Assembly: GCA_964645405.1 (NCBI GenBank)
Contig: CAZYCA010000031.1
Location: forward strand, 1-64,000
DNA from: JAMWDF01 sp964645405
Lineage (GTDB): Bacteria; Ratteibacteria; UBA8468; B48-G9; DSTR01
DNA length: 64,000 nt
Reading direction: 5' to 3'
A program made the position numbers and the translations under genes. Under the pieces are notes generated by a model. It saw only the letters and a list, made by a program, of their open reading frames with translations. It was not told where the DNA came from and did no database searches. Below, piece after piece: positions 41,694 to 51,180 of the stretch (positions within the stretch are counted from its first letter, which is position 1; every line of letters begins with the position of its first letter).

Positions 41694-43415
41694 ATGAGTG
41701 GTGCTGTCTGTCTTTCTACAAAAAATGTTGAAAAACAGAAACTTCCTGTCCTGGGAGTTTTTGCTCCCTGTGACCCCAGGTTAGATGACGGCTCCAGACA
41801 GAGGGCGCGCAACATAGTACGGTTGACAGCTGAGGCTCTTGCCAGACATGTCAGAAATGTTGATGGTCAACCAGTACCAGTTGTTTACAGCAATATATTG
41901 ATTGATGGGGAAAAGGAAGCTGATGCTGTGGCCCGTCAGTTTGAAAATGCTGGTGTTAAAATTCTAATTGGGCTGCCTGATACCTGGGCTTTCCCCCAGC
42001 TGACATTAATTTCCCTTATACAGCAGTTTGCTGACGATACCCCTGTTAACCTTACATGCGGCAACAGCGGACCGAAACCCGGTGTTGTTTATACTCAGGC
42101 ATGTAGTGGGGCGGTAGCTCAGTATGGCCGCTTAATGCACATCAATGTTGGCACCTGGCCTGACACTGGCGCAGAACCAGTGATGACGGAAGCAACATTA
42201 CAGGCACTGGTTGATTGGTGTCAGGCAGCGATAACTTTTACTGGACTGAAGGGTCGCCGGGTTGTCATCTTTGGACATGATTCTATGGGAATGGAAACAG
42301 CTCTGGCTCATATCATTCCCACAAGAAATACCTTTGGTCTGGAGATTACCCGTCTGGATATGAAACTTCTCAGTGATATGCTGGCTAAAAAAGCCTACAA
42401 TGCCAGTGAACTGAAGGAACTTCGTTCCTGGATAGATAGGCTGGTCGGTCCGCGCTTACAACTACGTGACCAGGCAGACAGCGAAAGATTCAACATTTCT
42501 TTAGCTATGTACCTTGTCGTACGTGACCTGCTGAAGGACCTGAACGCTGTCGGTGGTGGTTTTATGAGTCAGCTGGAATGGGGATCAGACAGACGCGGGA
42601 TACCTTTGCCGGTAGCTGACGTGATGGAATCTCTGTTTAATTCCACTTTTGACCATAATGGTCGGAAATCACCCCTACCTTTTGCTACAGAGGCAGATGT
42701 TCAGGGACTTCTCACGATGCTATTTTTCACCCATCTGACAGCCGGTAATCCTCCTCTTTTTATGGATTTTAGAAAGGTATGGGAGCCATGGGAGATAAAA
42801 TTGCTGGCGGAAAAGATTGGTCTTTCTTTGAGTGGGCAAGAACTCTGGGAGCAGAGAGGTTTTGTAGACGGGGATAACTCTGGCAGTGCCTCCTTTGACT
42901 GGGCTGCCCTTCCCGGAACAGATGTAGAAGAGATAATGAGTAAGATTTCTTTTCCTCTGGCTGACGAAGGTTATTTCCCGGGTCTGGGAAATTCCGTGAC
43001 ATTCATTTCACCCGGGGGCATCCAGGGTATTGCTGGGCGGCTGGCTTACAGTTCGTTAACACGTACGTTCTCCCTTATCTGGGACCAAGCACAAACTGTG
43101 GAGTTACCGGAGAAACTGGCTAAAGCAGTCTGCCAGACTTCTACTGCTACCTGGCCTCATACCTTTGTGGTGCCCAAATTTGCCACCATGATGGAATATA
43201 AACACTACACACCAGCCAACCACTTCCATATGGTCTGGGCACTAAAACCAGCCCGCCTGGAATACTGGATGGACCTGGCTAATGTTATCTCCGTCACACC
43301 ATGGAGAAATCGGCCAGCATATCAGGAAGGAGTGGATAGACCGCTTCCGTTACTTTATCTGATTAATGGCGGCGAGACGGCTACCAAGTTAGCCCTGGCA
43401 GCCAGAAAAGTTTGA
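41694..43415 (+). CDS. fucI: L-fucose isomerase family protein
   Basis: The 573-residue protein resembles L-fucose/L-arabinose-type isomerases, which turn the aldose into the ketose (L-fuculose) with Mn2+. Family features include GVFAPCDPRLD at the start, LPDTWAFPQ, NVGTWPDTGAEPVMTEATL, FMSQLEWGSD and PFATEADVQGLLTML (Glu and Asp region), and the C-terminal TPANHFHMVW with the probable catalytic histidine, all read in parts. AGGGAGGA precedes the ATG. No fuculokinase or aldolase is nearby, so the substrate is uncertain; it follows pnp closely. Convergent with cmk, 10 bases apart. Confidence 0.85.
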   Translation: MSGAVCLSTKNVEKQKLPVLGVFAPCDPRLDDGSRQRARNIVRLTAEALARHVRNVDGQPVPVVYSNILIDGEKEADAVARQFENAGVKILIGLPDTWAFPQLTLISLIQQFADDTPVNLTCGNSGPKPGVVYTQACSGAVAQYGRLMHINVGTWPDTGAEPVMTEATLQALVDWCQAAITFTGLKGRRVVIFGHDSMGMETALAHIIPTRNTFGLEITRLDMKLLSDMLAKKAYNASELKELRSWIDRLVGPRLQLRDQADSERFNISLAMYLVVRDLLKDLNAVGGGFMSQLEWGSDRRGIPLPVADVMESLFNSTFDHNGRKSPLPFATEADVQGLLTMLFFTHLTAGNPPLFMDFRKVWEPWEIKLLAEKIGLSLSGQELWEQRGFVDGDNSGSASFDWAALPGTDVEEIMSKISFPLADEGYFPGLGNSVTFISPGGIQGIAGRLAYSSLTRTFSLIWDQAQTVELPEKLAKAVCQTSTATWPHTFVVPKFATMMEYKHYTPANHFHMVWALKPARLEYWMDLANVISVTPWRNRPAYQEGVDRPLPLLYLINGGETATKLALAARKV

Positions 43416-43425
43416 GATTTGATAC

Positions 43426-44094
43426 TTAAGAAGAATTGATTCCTTTCTGGCGACAGATTTCCATTACAGCGTCCACAACCTGTTCTATGGTCATACCGGT
43501 AGTATCCAGATAGTGAGCGTCCGGTGGGCAAATCAACGGGGCAATAGAACGTTGAAGGTCTTTCTGGTCCCTGGCAAGCATCTGGCTTTTTATCGCTTCC
43601 AGGTCAGCAGAAAATCCCTTTTCCTTTAACTGCAGGTAACGACGTCTTGCTCTCTCCTCCAGAGAGGCATCCAGATAAATTTTGACCTGGGCGTCAGGAA
43701 AAACCCTGGTGCTGATATCCCTGCCTTCCATTACCAGATGATGTTTCTTCCGGAAATCCCGCTGGATTTGCCACAGTATTTCTCTCACCGCCAGACAGGA
43801 AGCAATATAATGGGTGTTACGACTCACTTCTTCATCTCTAATTTCACGACTAATGTCTTCTCCATCCATAAGCACCCTGTACCCGGAAGGAGTATCAAAA
43901 AGTTCTAATTTAGTGCTGGCAGCCAGTTCCTTAAGCTTTGTGTTATCAGAAAGATGGACTCCTGCTTTTAGCGCCTTTAAGGTAATTGCCCTGTACATCG
44001 CCCCGCTGTCCACAAAAAGGAAACCAAGTCTTCTCGCCACTAACCTGGCGACAGTGCCCTTGCCGGCTGCTGCAGGCCCGTCAATAGCTACCAC
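43426..44094 (-). CDS. cmk: Cytidylate kinase
   Basis: CMP kinase phosphorylates CMP and dCMP. The protein has 222 residues with P-loop GPAAAGKGTVARLVA at residues 6-20, FVDSGAMYRAIT, DISREIRDEEVS and VMEGRDISTRVFPDA, read in parts. The start is a GTG at 44094 with only a weak ribosome binding site; a CTG seven or eight codons upstream beside GGAGGAG is an alternative. It closes the minus-strand operon after frr. Confidence 0.94.
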   Translation of the reverse strand: MVAIDGPAAAGKGTVARLVARRLGFLFVDSGAMYRAITLKALKAGVHLSDNTKLKELAASTKLELFDTPSGYRVLMDGEDISREIRDEEVSRNTHYIASCLAVREILWQIQRDFRKKHHLVMEGRDISTRVFPDAQVKIYLDASLEERARRRYLQLKEKGFSADLEAIKSQMLARDQKDLQRSIAPLICPPDAHYLDTTGMTIEQVVDAVMEICRQKGINSS

Positions 44095-44118
44095 AAATTT
44101 TTTTGCCTTTCTTTCCAG

Positions 44119-44676
44119 TTACTCCTCCATTATTTCTTTCTCTTTTTCCTTGGATTTCTTTTCCAGTTCTTCGATAACCTTATCCATAACCTTCTTGACC
44201 TCCTCCGTGCCACGGTAGAAATCATCTTCTGAAATCTTCTTCTCCTTTTCGCCGGCTTTTAACTCTTCGTTGGCCTTGCGTCGCAGTTCTCTCAGTTCTA
44301 CCTTGGCTTCCTCAGTCATCCGGTGAAGCACCTTAACAAGCTCTCTTCTTCTTTCCTCACTCAACGGAGGAACAGAGATACGAATAACACCTGCCTCCAC
44401 CTGGGGATTCAATCCGAGATTACTGGCCTGAATGGCTTTGGCAATTTTGTCAGTAATAGTTTTATCCCAGCACTGGACAACAATTAGTTGCGGCTGGGGA
44501 ATAGTTACTGTTGCCAGCTGGTTGATGGGCAATTTGGAACCGTAGTAGTCCACCAGAATTCCTTCCAGAAAGCTCACCGATGCCCTGCCGGCGCGCAGGC
44601 TGTTAACTTCCCTGGAGAAAAAATTCAAAACCTTTTTCATTTTCTCTTCTGTCTCCTGAAGAATCTTATTTTTCAT
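44119..44676 (-). CDS. frr: Ribosome recycling factor
   Basis: RRF splits post-termination ribosomes with EF-G. The start at ATG 44676 follows GGGGGGA and gives 185 residues, the normal length. The sequence has LRAGRASVSFLEGILVDYYGSKLPINQLATVTIPQP and GVIRISVPPLSEERRRELVK, read in parts. An earlier in-frame ATG at 44736 is inside pyrH. It overlaps pyrH by 11 bases. Confidence 0.97.
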   Translation of the reverse strand: MKNKILQETEEKMKKVLNFFSREVNSLRAGRASVSFLEGILVDYYGSKLPINQLATVTIPQPQLIVVQCWDKTITDKIAKAIQASNLGLNPQVEAGVIRISVPPLSEERRRELVKVLHRMTEEAKVELRELRRKANEELKAGEKEKKISEDDFYRGTEEVKKVMDKVIEELEKKSKEKEKEIMEE

Positions 44677-45412
44677 TTTTCCCCCCTGATTTTTTTTCCG
44701 GTTCAACCAGTGTTCTCCGTCCCTGGCCACAGACAACTTTTTTCAGGTTACCCTTCTGAAAAAGGTTAAAGACTACCACCGGTACATTATTTTGCATACA
44801 GAGAGAAATAGCAGCCGCATCCATAATACTCAGTCCCAGTCTGAGAATTTCCTGGTAGCTGACCCGGGTATATCTTCTGGCGTGCGGGTTCTTTGCCGGG
44901 TCAGCAGAATAAATACCGTCTACTTTGGTGGCTTTCAGAATTACTCCGGCCCCAATTTCCACAGCCTTCAATGCCGCTGCTGTATCAGTGGTAAAGTAGG
45001 GATTTCCGGTGCCTCCCACAAAAATCACCACACGTCCTTTCTCCAGATGTCTGAGGGCTCTCCTTCTAATATAAAGTTCACAAAACTGTCTCATATCAAA
45101 GGCACTCTGTACCCTGGTATCCAGTCCTATTTTTTCCAGGGCACTCTGCAGGGCCAGACCGTTGATGACTGTGGCAAACATACCCATGTAGTCAGCTGTG
45201 ACCTGGTCAATAACCTTTTCGTCCCTGCTGATACCCCGAAAAATATTACCTCCTCCGACCACCAATCCAATTTCACAACCGAGGTTGTGTACCTCTTTTA
45301 TCTCCCGGGCAATATTCATCAAGGAATGAGAGTCAATCCCGGATTTTCCAGGACCGCCCTGCAGCGCTTCTCCAGAAAGTTTAATAACTATTCTCTTATA
45401 AATTGGTTTCAC
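44666..45412 (-). CDS. pyrH: UMP kinase
   Basis: PyrH phosphorylates UMP. The 248-residue protein shows KRIVIKLSGEALQG near the start, VVGGGNIFRG, ADYMGMFATVINGLALQSAL, VVIFVGGTGNPYFTTDTAAALKA and VDGIYSADPAKNP, read in parts. Its gene stands between metG and frr. It overlaps the metG stop by four bases. Confidence 0.97.
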   Translation of the reverse strand: MKPIYKRIVIKLSGEALQGGPGKSGIDSHSLMNIAREIKEVHNLGCEIGLVVGGGNIFRGISRDEKVIDQVTADYMGMFATVINGLALQSALEKIGLDTRVQSAFDMRQFCELYIRRRALRHLEKGRVVIFVGGTGNPYFTTDTAAALKAVEIGAGVILKATKVDGIYSADPAKNPHARRYTRVSYQEILRLGLSIMDAAAISLCMQNNVPVVVFNLFQKGNLKKVVCGQGRRTLVEPEKKSGGKNEK

Positions 45413-46902
45413 TGATTTCTCCTTGGAAAAAGAATAAATCTGGGACCAAGTTGTTGCCCTGTCTCAAGAGGGGCAAAAATTTCGGTCAATTTACAGGTGG
45501 TGGCGTCGCTTTTGTTACCCAGCATCTTGTAGATATTACGACAGGTTTTTGGCATGAAAGGGCTGAGGAAAACAGCTATCTTTTTTATACCCTCCAGAAC
45601 CGTCCGGAGTGACCGGGCTGATTCTTCTCCATTGTTACGCCAGGGTGCTTTCTCGTCAAGAAATTTGTTGAGAAATGTGATTAGCCGCCAGACAGCTTCC
45701 AGGGCCTCGGAAAAAGCCAGAGATTCCATTTTCCCCTGGTAAAGATGGTAAATCTCCTCTGTCAGCCGGGCAAAGCCATCAGTCTGTCCCTCAGGTATTC
45801 TGCCGTCGCACTTCTTCTCCACCAGATTTATGGTGCGGTTTACCAGATTACCAAGGTCATTAGCGAGGTCACTGTTATATCTTTTTCTAAATGTCTCTTC
45901 AGAATATTCACCATCAAGACCAAAGGGCACTTCTCTCATGAGAAAATAGCGCAGGGCACAACTACCATAGTTTTTCAGGATTTCCAGCGGTGAGATTACA
46001 TTTCCCAGAGACTTGGACATTTTTTCCTTGTTTACCATCCACCAGCCATGAGCGAAAATCGTGCGGGGCAAAGGCAGACCCAGCGCCATCAGAATGGCTG
46101 GCCAGATAAGGTGGTGAAAGCGGATGATATCTTTACCAATGAGTTGCACGTCCGGCGGCCAGAACTTCTCAAAGGTCTCGTTTTCCTGAAGATAGCCCAC
46201 ACCGCTCAAATAATTCAAAAGGGCGTCAAACCAGACATATATGGGATAACCTTCCGGTGTAGGCGAGGGAATACCCCAGGAAACATTTTGTCTGGTAACG
46301 CTTAAATCCAGGAGGCCACGGCTAAGAAAGTTCAGTACCTCATTTCTGCGGAAGTCCGGTTTAACAAATTCAGGATGGGACAGGATATAGTCCTGGAGTT
46401 TCTTCTGGTAGGCAGACAGCCGAAAAAAATAAGAAGGTTCAGCAATTTCCTTGACCGCTCGGTGGCAGTCCGGACAGAGTCTTTGATTTTCCACAGTAAG
46501 CGGGTTGACATAGTTTTCTTCATGGACGCAATACCACCCCCGGTATTCCCCGGGATAAATATCCTTCTGCTGAAGAAGATGACGGAAAACTTTCTGGACC
46601 ACAGTCTGGTGAGAGGGTTCGGTGGTACGGATAAAGCGGTCATAGGAAATTTCTATCTCCTCCCACAACTTCTTGTAAGCCCCGGACATACGCTGGACAA
46701 GATCCTGAACCCGGCATCCGTTCCTGGCAGCTGCTTCCGCAACTTTCTGGCCGTGTTCATCAGTTCCTGTGAGGAAAAAGGTCTGGTAATCCTTCATGCG
46801 GGCGTATCTTGCCAGGCAATCGGCAGCGACAGTGGTATAAACATGTCCCAGATGCGGCTGGTCGTTTACATAATAAAGAGGTGTAGTCAGATAGTATTTC
46901 AT
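45409..46902 (-). CDS. metG: Methionyl-tRNA synthetase
   Basis: MetRS charges both methionine tRNAs. The 497-residue protein has the HIGH-type PHLGH, TGTDEHGQK, and KMSKSLGN signature. The zinc knuckle is unusual: GWYCVHEENY has only one cysteine in the first half, where CxxC is expected, while the second half LCPDCHR is normal. An N-terminal MKYYLTTPLYYVN fits. No C-terminal tRNA-binding domain is present, which is common in this MetRS type. Confidence 0.96.
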   Translation of the reverse strand: MKYYLTTPLYYVNDQPHLGHVYTTVAADCLARYARMKDYQTFFLTGTDEHGQKVAEAAARNGCRVQDLVQRMSGAYKKLWEEIEISYDRFIRTTEPSHQTVVQKVFRHLLQQKDIYPGEYRGWYCVHEENYVNPLTVENQRLCPDCHRAVKEIAEPSYFFRLSAYQKKLQDYILSHPEFVKPDFRRNEVLNFLSRGLLDLSVTRQNVSWGIPSPTPEGYPIYVWFDALLNYLSGVGYLQENETFEKFWPPDVQLIGKDIIRFHHLIWPAILMALGLPLPRTIFAHGWWMVNKEKMSKSLGNVISPLEILKNYGSCALRYFLMREVPFGLDGEYSEETFRKRYNSDLANDLGNLVNRTINLVEKKCDGRIPEGQTDGFARLTEEIYHLYQGKMESLAFSEALEAVWRLITFLNKFLDEKAPWRNNGEESARSLRTVLEGIKKIAVFLSPFMPKTCRNIYKMLGNKSDATTCKLTEIFAPLETGQQLGPRFILFPRRNQ

Positions 46903-47561
46903 TTGTTTCCGCTTTTGTCCTCGTAAAAGTTTTCTTCAAACGCCAGACAGCAGAGAAGTCTTCCACAAAGTCCTGTAATTTTGTTAACATCCAGCGGTAA
47001 CTTCTGGTTCTTCACCATGCGCATGGTAATAGATTCAAAGTCACGCAGCCATCTATAACAACAGAGTAATTCACCACAGATTCCGCAGCCACCCTTGAGT
47101 TTTGCTTCATCCCGCAAGCCAATTTGTCTCATCTCAATACGGCAGTTAAATATTCCTGCCAGGTCTCTCACCAATTTGCGGAAGTCTATTCTTCCTTCTG
47201 CCCAGTAATAAAAAGTAATCCGGGAGCGGTCAAAAGAATATTCTACATCTACCAGCTTCATGGGTAACCCGTGAAGCTGTATTTTCTCTCTGGCAATACT
47301 GTAAGCCTGATGTTTTCGCTGTCGGTTTTCATTAATAACTTTCCAGTCTTCTTCTGTGACGGAACGCAGAACTTTACCCACCACTGTCGGACGGAAAAAC
47401 CCGGAAGATTCTACAAAGAAAATCAACCGGCCATAGTCCTGTGTTCCCTGAGCAAACTCCACAATACAGTAATCACCTCTGGCAATATTCAGACCATCAG
47501 GGAGCCGGCAATTAATTAGTTTGTCCACCCGGCGTGTCTGTATCTGAACGATTTTCTCCAT
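46899..47561 (-). CDS. PSP1 domain protein (YaaT-like)
   Basis: PSP1-domain proteins include Bacillus YaaT/RicT, a partner of RNase Y and of competence and sporulation regulators. I start it at ATG 47561 (220 residues), though an ATG at 47579 is possible. The C-terminal PSP1 region shows RIEMRQIGLRDEAKLKGGCGICGELLCC, LPLDVNKITGLCGRLLCCLAFE, read in parts, with the cysteine clusters CGICG and LCCC-like that bind an iron-sulfur cluster in YaaT relatives. Its position next to metG resembles other bacteria. It overlaps metG by four bases and the preceding gene by 50. Confidence 0.92.
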   Translation of the reverse strand: MEKIVQIQTRRVDKLINCRLPDGLNIARGDYCIVEFAQGTQDYGRLIFFVESSGFFRPTVVGKVLRSVTEEDWKVINENRQRKHQAYSIAREKIQLHGLPMKLVDVEYSFDRSRITFYYWAEGRIDFRKLVRDLAGIFNCRIEMRQIGLRDEAKLKGGCGICGELLCCYRWLRDFESITMRMVKNQKLPLDVNKITGLCGRLLCCLAFEENFYEDKSGNK

Positions 47562-49371
47562 GTAAAATCCCGGAAACATAATTATCTTCTTCTTTGGTTA
47601 CTGCAGGAAGAATCTTGCTTCTGGAAAAATAATAATTGTACTTTTCCTCATCTCCTAACTGTTTGTAGACAAGAGCCAGTTCCAGAACATACTGTTTTTT
47701 TGTCGGGTAATTTTCCAGGCACTGTAAATATAGTTTCTCCGCTTCCCGCCACCTTTTTTCCTGCACATATAAGCGGGCCAGTTTCCGGCAGAGAGAAGCC
47801 GCATAAGGATTAAGCGAAAGAGCCTGTTGATAAGATTCTTCTGCCTTTCTCAGCCAGGTTTTATCACCTGTGACAGACCAGGCCAGCACATAAGTATCTG
47901 CCAGGTAAGCCAGTTTCTCACTTCCCGGGTCAAAACTGTTTGCCCTTACCAGATAATCCATCCTTTCCTTCAAGTTGGCGGTTAAGTAGGCTTTGCTCAA
48001 ACAGGTTTCACTGAAAGCCATCCTGACCCTGATAACACCAGACACTGTCAACAAAAGAATAATAAGACAAGAAAGAGCCCCTGTCAATTGCTGCTGTAGC
48101 CTGCTGTGGCACCGGACGCCCGGTAAACTATTTTGCGCCAACCCCAGGCCTGCCAGGAGAAAAAAAAGACTGCTTATGGATTCATCAATAAAGCTCACAT
48201 CAATTAAAAAGTGCGCAAATCCTGCCAGAAAACCAATTGCCATACCTTCTTTCAGGGTAAGAATCTTACTCTCCATACGCACCAGTTTCCACATTAAGAA
48301 CAGGAGAAAAAGGAAAAAGACGCAAGTCCCGATAAGCCCTTCCTCAGCCAGGGTTTCAAAAAAGAAAGAATGAGCGTGCCTGGCTTCCATTCCTCCAGGT
48401 GATTTAAACCGCAGATAGAAATGCCGAAACTGGCCAGGACCAACACCCAGCCAGGGGTATCTCTGAAAAATTTTGAGCGACGCCTGCCAGTAACGGATTC
48501 TGTCCTGAAAGGAACTCATATGAGGTAACAGTCCTCTGTGGTAACTGAAAATGAGCACAACTAGTTCCAGAACCAGCAATCCTGATAAAATCTGCCAGAA
48601 GAATTTTCGCGGAAGGAAATATTTTAGCGCTAAAAACTGCAGCAGGAAAACAAAAATCAGAAACCCACCAAAAGAACCAGTCAACAAGAGGTTGGCGACT
48701 GTAAGAAGTACCAGTAACGCGGAGAAAACGAAGGCTTTCCCCTTTAAGAAGCAGCCGCTGTAAGCAACCGGAAACACCATCAAAAGAAAACTTGCCAGAG
48801 CATTGGGATAGAAAAAAGTGGAAAAAATTCTGCCGCTTTGCAACCGCTGAAAGAAGGTAGGGGGTAGACTACTCAGCAACTCCGGACGAGCAGCCAGTTC
48901 CCTGCGTGTTTGCTCCAGTCCCCAGAAATGTTGATGAATTCCATATAGTGTTACCAGAAGGCCGCTACCTAAAATCACCCACCAGAATTTTTCTTCATCT
49001 TTCTGTTGTATAGTGCGCAGCAGTAAAAATAAAATCATCCAGGAACTCAGTATCTGCGACGGAAATTCGTATTTTATTTCTTTTACCGGGGAAAAATTTG
49101 CCGAGATCAAGCAAAGGCAGAAAAACAGAAGCAATATTCCTTCCTCTATCCGCAGTCTGATTTTGCATTTAAAACAAATAATTGTCCCTGCAGTGAGAAG
49201 GGAGAAAACTATATACCAGAAGAAATTAAAACCGGGATAGGAAAGACCATCAATAAGGAAACGGAGAGAGAAAAAAATAAGAAGTACCAGCTTTACCACC
49301 TGGCACCAGATATTTCTGTTCCCCGGAAGGTCAGTCTGACTGTTTATCTGTTCGCCTTTTTTTCTTTTCAT
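47512..49371 (-). CDS. O-antigen ligase-like membrane protein with TPR tail
   Basis: The 619-residue protein has about ten to twelve membrane helices between residues 25 and 450. The Wzy_C-type loop contains RIRYWQASLKIFQRYPWLGVGPGQF and HAHSFFFETLAEEGLIG near residues 290-345, read in parts, typical of O-antigen ligases (WaaL/RfaL) and polymerases. The C-terminal 170 residues hold about three TPR-like repeats (ALSLNPYAASLCRKLARLYVQEKRWREAEKLY in parts). It probably attaches or polymerises surface polysaccharide in the periplasm. No other glycan genes are beside it. Confidence 0.88.
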   Translation of the reverse strand: MKRKKGEQINSQTDLPGNRNIWCQVVKLVLLIFFSLRFLIDGLSYPGFNFFWYIVFSLLTAGTIICFKCKIRLRIEEGILLLFFCLCLISANFSPVKEIKYEFPSQILSSWMILFLLLRTIQQKDEEKFWWVILGSGLLVTLYGIHQHFWGLEQTRRELAARPELLSSLPPTFFQRLQSGRIFSTFFYPNALASFLLMVFPVAYSGCFLKGKAFVFSALLVLLTVANLLLTGSFGGFLIFVFLLQFLALKYFLPRKFFWQILSGLLVLELVVLIFSYHRGLLPHMSSFQDRIRYWQASLKIFQRYPWLGVGPGQFRHFYLRFKSPGGMEARHAHSFFFETLAEEGLIGTCVFFLFLLFLMWKLVRMESKILTLKEGMAIGFLAGFAHFLIDVSFIDESISSLFFLLAGLGLAQNSLPGVRCHSRLQQQLTGALSCLIILLLTVSGVIRVRMAFSETCLSKAYLTANLKERMDYLVRANSFDPGSEKLAYLADTYVLAWSVTGDKTWLRKAEESYQQALSLNPYAASLCRKLARLYVQEKRWREAEKLYLQCLENYPTKKQYVLELALVYKQLGDEEKYNYYFSRSKILPAVTKEEDNYVSGILHGENRSDTDTPGGQTN

Positions 49372-50272
49372 TAAGTCTTCCTACAAGTTGCTTGAGGCTG
49401 GTCACGCGAAATTTTTTCAGGCTGGCAAGTAAAGTGTTTACTATCTCTACGGGAAGAAGGGGATTGGCAAAAAAACCAGAGCCCACCCCTACTGCCGAAG
49501 CTCCTACCATAATGTACTCCAGAGCATCAGTACCGGTGAGTATTCCTCCCAGACCGATTAAGGGTATATCTACTTTTCGATAAACCTCATAGACAGCTTT
49601 CAGTCCAATTGGTTTGATGGCTGGGCCAGAAAGTCCACCTGTTATTACTCGCTGCCGGGGTATGTCTACAGCCAGGGCAGAAACGGTATTGATAAGGGTT
49701 AGAACATCTGCTCCGGCTTCTGCGGCAGCTATTGCCACTGGAGAGATATCAGTAACAACTGGAGAAAGTTTGACGGAAATACACATACCCGGGCAGATTC
49801 TGCGCACAGAGTTTACTAATTGAAAAGTTAACCGCGGACTGGTAGCAATCAATCTACCACCTTCAATATTGGGACAGGAAATATTTAGTTCCAGTGCCTC
49901 AACCTCTTTCTCTCTTAAAAGCTCAGCCAGATAGCAGAATTCTTTCAGGGACGTTCCGCCTATACTAACTATCAGTTTTGGTCCGAGATTTCTCAACCGT
50001 GGTAGTATTTCCCGGATAAACGTTTCTATGCCAGGATTTTGCAGTCCGATGCAATTTATCATCCCGGCAGCTGTCTCTCGGAGCCTGGGCGGGGTATTGC
50101 CTGGTTTGGGACCTAAAGTTAAAGTTTTGGTAACAAAGGCGCCCAGCCAGCGGTAGTCAATAAATTCCCTCATTTCATAGCCAAAACCAAATGTTCCACT
50201 GGCCATAATAACAGGACTTTTCAGGGTCAGTTTACCAAGGTCAGTCTTCAGGGCAACCGGGTTTGCGGCCAC
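49331..50272 (-). CDS. pyrD: Dihydroorotate dehydrogenase, type 1B catalytic subunit
   Basis: PyrD oxidises dihydroorotate to orotate in pyrimidine synthesis. I start it at GTG 50272, six bases after GGAGG, giving 313 residues; a TTG at 50290 lies further upstream. FMN enzyme motifs: PVIMASGTFGFGYEM, LNISCPNIEGG with the catalytic cysteine of class 1B, VKLSPVVTDI and LIGLGGILTGTDALEYIMVGASAVGVG, read in parts. It is paired with pyrK, which takes electrons to NAD+. It overlaps pyrK by 32 bases and the ligase gene by 41. Confidence 0.96.
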   Translation of the reverse strand: MAANPVALKTDLGKLTLKSPVIMASGTFGFGYEMREFIDYRWLGAFVTKTLTLGPKPGNTPPRLRETAAGMINCIGLQNPGIETFIREILPRLRNLGPKLIVSIGGTSLKEFCYLAELLREKEVEALELNISCPNIEGGRLIATSPRLTFQLVNSVRRICPGMCISVKLSPVVTDISPVAIAAAEAGADVLTLINTVSALAVDIPRQRVITGGLSGPAIKPIGLKAVYEVYRKVDIPLIGLGGILTGTDALEYIMVGASAVGVGSGFFANPLLPVEIVNTLLASLKKFRVTSLKQLVGRLNEKKKRRTDKQSD

Positions 50273-51062
50273 TTTCTTCCTCCGCCTCAATTATTTCCCA
50301 GGCTATCTGCTGGCTGCTAAACACAGGACCATCACAGCAGACTCTCTGATAGATTGTTTTCCCGTCAGATTTTACCGGTATGACACATCCTGAACACAGA
50401 CCAGTACCGCAGGCCATTTGCCTTTCTAAAGAAACATAAACAGGTATCTGGTGTTTGCTGCCCAGACAGCATATCTCCTTAAGCATGCTGAGCGGGCCAG
50501 CAGCAAAAATAACATCGGGTTTTTTTTCTGTTTTTAGACTCCGGGCAACTAAATCTGTTACCGGACCACAAAAACCTGAACTACCATCATCTGTACTGAT
50601 ATGAAAGCAATGGTATTTCTGCGGGAGAAGCCTGGTGAAGAGTAATTTCCGGCACCGGGCACCATAAAAGAGGATGGGCTTCTTATGAAGGTAAAGAAAC
50701 TTCCTTAAAAGAGGGAGAAGACAGGCTAGACCTGTTCCCCCGGCCACCAGCCAGATATTATCCCGGTCGTTTCTGACAGGAAAAGGTGTTCCCAGAGGGC
50801 CCAGAGCATTTACTTTCTCCCCGGGTATTTTTTGAGAGAGAAAATTTGTACCCTGACCCACCACCCGGAATAGAATTCCTAACTTTTTTGGCGTCACCCT
50901 GGCAACAGAGAATGGTCGGCGTAGAAAAAAACAGGGTGATATTCTCAAATGAATGAATTGTCCGGGAAGAAACTCTGCTTTGAATTTATTCTGCAGTTCT
51001 AACCAGTAGTGTTCTGGCGCCAGGGGCTGGAGTTTCAGTATTTCCAGGTCATGAATTTCCAT
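50241..51062 (-). CDS. pyrK: Dihydroorotate dehydrogenase electron transfer subunit
   Basis: PyrK carries FAD and a [2Fe-2S] cluster and passes electrons from PyrD to NAD+. The 273-residue protein shows RRPFSVARV and VGQGTNFLS (FAD), LVAGGTGLACLLPLLR (NAD), FAAGPLSMLKEI and the cluster ACGTGLCSGCVIPV with VCCDGPVF, which gives the four ligands. It is the first gene of the minus-strand operon that goes on to pyrD, the ligase, PSP1 protein, metG, pyrH, frr and cmk. Confidence 0.96.
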   Translation of the reverse strand: MEIHDLEILKLQPLAPEHYWLELQNKFKAEFLPGQFIHLRISPCFFLRRPFSVARVTPKKLGILFRVVGQGTNFLSQKIPGEKVNALGPLGTPFPVRNDRDNIWLVAGGTGLACLLPLLRKFLYLHKKPILFYGARCRKLLFTRLLPQKYHCFHISTDDGSSGFCGPVTDLVARSLKTEKKPDVIFAAGPLSMLKEICCLGSKHQIPVYVSLERQMACGTGLCSGCVIPVKSDGKTIYQRVCCDGPVFSSQQIAWEIIEAEEESGRKPGCPED

Positions 51063-51133
51063 CAGCGATCCATTCTACCACAAAAATTTTTGAAGGAAAA
51101 TAGCCTGAGTTGTTCGCCTGCTTTAAAAACCTC

Positions 51134-51162
51134 TTTCTGGAGGTTTTTGTTTTTTTCAATTA
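51134..51162 (+). terminator. Hairpin with T-run between divergent pyrK and Gfo/Idh genes
   Basis: AAAAACCTC and GAGGTTTTT form a perfect nine-base-pair stem with a six-base loop, followed on the plus strand by a G and a run of Ts. This looks like an intrinsic terminator for plus-strand transcription. It lies upstream of both divergent genes, so it may block antisense reading or act as an insulator or attenuator. Coordinates are within a few bases. Confidence 0.55.
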
Positions 51163-51180
51163 CAACTTTTTTTAAGAAAC

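Noticed and set aside
44792..45415. A 207-residue plus-strand frame opposite pyrH
   Set aside because: pyrH is certain on the minus strand, and this frame has no family resemblance.
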